DNA of 7,612 nt from an uncultured Cyanobium sp. (GTDB lineage Bacteria > Cyanobacteriota > Cyanobacteriia > PCC-6307 > Cyanobiaceae), in assembly GCA_937919075.1 (NCBI GenBank), contig CALFOF010000146.1:1-7612 (forward strand), read 5' to 3'. Every line of letters starts with the position of its first letter. Positions within the stretch are counted from its first letter, which is position 1. The notes beneath the pieces were generated by a model that saw nothing but the letters and a program-made list of their open reading frames with translations, ran no database searches and was not told the DNA's origin. Shown here piece by piece: positions 6,567-7,612 of the stretch. The position numbers and the translations under genes are program-made.

Positions 6567-7349
6567 ATGCAGGTGCCCGGGGTTTCGCTCTACCTTGCCC
6601 GCGTCTCAACTCTGGAGCGATCCCCCGAGGTGGTTCTGGCCCTACCTCAGCCATCTCTGAGCACCTGGCTCAGCCGGCTCACCCCTGCAACGCGCGAGCA
6701 GCGCTGGCTTCTGCCGCTCACCGTGGGGCTGCTTGTTGCACTGCCGGTGTTTCTGCAGGCGCCCTGGGTGCGCTTGCATCCCGCCAGTGCCACCGCCTTC
6801 ACCGCCGTGCTGCTGAGCGCCGGAGTGCTGCTGGGCTGGCGCGGCCAGAGCCAGTGGCGCGAACTGGGCGGCGTGCTGGTGGGTTTCAGTGGCAGTTGGC
6901 TGGCGGGTTGTCTCTTCTGGGGTTGGTTCCGGCTGCACCCCGCCTGGCATCTGCCGGTCGAAGCCTTCGCTGTGCCGATCGCTTGGGCAGGGCTTTCGAC
7001 CCGCTGGCGCAGCGCAGGGGCGTTTTATCTCGCCTCCCTGCTGGGCACGGCCTGCACCGATGGCGCCATGTTGCTCACAGGCGTGATGCCACTCTGGCCG
7101 CAAGTGCTTCAGGCACCGGCTCACCAAGCGCCTGAGCTCTTGCGCCAGGCCGCCGCCCTGGTGTTGCAGCCGCTGGCCCTGCTCGAAATCGCTGCGATCG
7201 CCACCGGGCTCATCCAGCTGGGGCGTCGCTGGTGGCTGCTGGGAACGAGTGGCCAAGTGGCTGCCGCTGCCCTGATCACCACCCTGGCCGTTGATGGTCT
7301 TTTCCTGAGTGCGGCGCTGCTGAGCCCCCACCTGAGTGGCCTGATCTGA
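6567..7349 (+). CDS. DUF3120 domain-containing membrane protein
   Basis: A 260-residue polytopic membrane protein that resembles DUF3120, a family of unknown function that I know from cyanobacteria. The recognisable core is the segment 110-136 (WLAGCLFWGWFRLHPAW, then HLPVEAFAVP) and FYLASLLGTACTDG at 153-166. Hydrophobic segments are visible near 47-68, 74-90, 101-121, 129-143, 150-172, 196-218 and 230-254, suggesting six or seven helices. Residues 1-40 are not hydrophobic and look poorly conserved, so the true start may be a GTG at 6630 (239 aa), preceded by GGAG 12 nt upstream. The ATG at 6567 lacks a Shine-Dalgarno site. The gene is divergent from uppP and 147 nt upstream of probable psbU on the same strand. 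No catalytic motif can be named and no function should be assigned; a carrier or assembly role is possible but only a guess. Confidence 0.85.
   Translation: MQVPGVSLYLARVSTLERSPEVVLALPQPSLSTWLSRLTPATREQRWLLPLTVGLLVALPVFLQAPWVRLHPASATAFTAVLLSAGVLLGWRGQSQWRELGGVLVGFSGSWLAGCLFWGWFRLHPAWHLPVEAFAVPIAWAGLSTRWRSAGAFYLASLLGTACTDGAMLLTGVMPLWPQVLQAPAHQAPELLRQAAALVLQPLALLEIAAIATGLIQLGRRWWLLGTSGQVAAAALITTLAVDGLFLSAALLSPHLSGLI
7194..7201. repeat. HIP1 octamer GCGATCGC
   Basis: Perfect HIP1 site in the 3' half of the DUF3120 gene. Confidence 0.9.
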
Positions 7350-7496
7350 GCGCTCCCTACCCCCTCGGCCCCATCGCGCCCGATCGTAACGTCGATTGAA
7401 GAACTGCAAAAGGCAGGGGTTGGCGTGGTGGGGATCGCAAGCAGGCGCTGTAGCGTTGCCGCGGTGCCGACCGGCAGCCTCAACAGGAGATTTTCG
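7350..7496 (+). other. Spacer and presumed psbU leader
   Basis: This 147-nt gap should contain the end of the DUF3120 transcript and the psbU promoter. I see no strong terminator hairpin with a T-tract and no well-spaced -35/-10 pair. Close to psbU, two copies of TGCCG (7457-7461, 7465-7469) can each pair with the same CGGCA (7472-7476), so a small GC-rich stem just before the ribosome binding site is possible. Confidence 0.35.
7485..7490 (+). promoter_or_regulatory. Ribosome binding site of psbU
   Basis: AGGAGA lies 6 nt before the ATG at 7497. It is the clearest Shine-Dalgarno sequence in the window and fixes the psbU start. The contrast with the weak sites of the other genes fits a highly translated photosystem gene. 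Confidence 0.8.
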
Positions 7497-7612
7497 ATGA
7501 AACGGGTGGTTGCCTGGCTAACGAGTGGTGTGCTTCTTGCGGGCCTGCTGATGGCCATGGCTCTGCCCCCGGCGGCCTTCGCGCAAGCCCCGCGGAACTT
7601 GGTGGACGACAC
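7497..7612 (+). CDS. psbU: Probable photosystem II 12 kDa extrinsic protein PsbU (5' part)
   Basis: Only the first 38 codons are present before the window ends. They encode a secretory signal peptide: KR near the N-terminus, a hydrophobic core at residues 4-23 and a cleavage site around AFA-QA (after 29 or 31). The mature start, APRNLVDD, resembles the N-terminus of cyanobacterial PsbU from picocyanobacteria (RNVxDxK-type). PsbU is a lumenal subunit that stabilises the oxygen-evolving manganese cluster together with PsbO and PsbV, so export to the thylakoid lumen is expected. The strong AGGAGA site supports high expression. The identification rests on the signal peptide and about eight mature residues. 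The helix-hairpin-helix core that would settle it lies outside the window, and another short exported lumenal protein is the alternative. Confidence 0.72.
   Translation, partial: MKRVVAWLTSGVLLAGLLMAMALPPAAFAQAPRNLVDD

Noticed and set aside
6642..7409. A 255-codon minus-strand frame opposite the DUF3120 gene, and another at 7121-7612
   Set aside because: Both are Gln/Arg/Ala-rich shadows of genes with recognisable products on the plus strand.
1..7612. Search for mobile elements, CRISPR arrays, defence or toxin-antitoxin genes, tRNA and rRNA
   Set aside because: None was seen. The genes are intact housekeeping or conserved types, with no pseudogenes, terminal inverted repeats or spaced repeats.

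Overview
The window reads as ordinary, gene-dense chromosome from a GC-rich picocyanobacterium of the Cyanobium/Synechococcus type. Three observations point there. The 3' end opens a gene that looks like psbU, a photosystem II extrinsic protein. Two genes belong to families I know only or mainly from cyanobacteria (TIGR03279 radical SAM and DUF3120). The cyanobacterial HIP1 octamer GCGATCGC occurs five times in 7.6 kb, far above chance. The species assignment is inference.

Layout: positions 15-6473 hold five genes, all on the minus strand and tightly packed. In order of transcription they are uppP (undecaprenyl-diphosphatase), a PDZ/radical SAM/DUF512 protein of the TIGR03279 type, a TolC-family outer-membrane efflux protein, a PucC-like (BCD family) MFS transporter, and an inositol-monophosphatase-family phosphatase. 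The spacers are 97, 29 and about 46 nt, and the last two genes overlap by 4 nt (ATGA), so one transcription unit is plausible. Positions 6567-7612 hold two plus-strand genes: a DUF3120 membrane protein and the first 38 codons of probable psbU. The 93-nt gap at 6474-6566 is a divergent promoter region.

Functionally the minus-strand cluster mixes envelope jobs (lipid-carrier recycling, export channel), a likely pigment-related carrier, a soluble phosphatase and an uncharacterised iron-sulfur enzyme. No common pathway is visible. The cluster looks more like a housekeeping operon than an accessory island. I see no insertion sequence, prophage, CRISPR, toxin-antitoxin or defence gene, tRNA or rRNA. 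The most worthwhile leads are the two uncharacterised conserved families, a structured leader between uppP and the radical SAM gene, and small sequence features of the tolC gene. I do not see a convincing undescribed system here.
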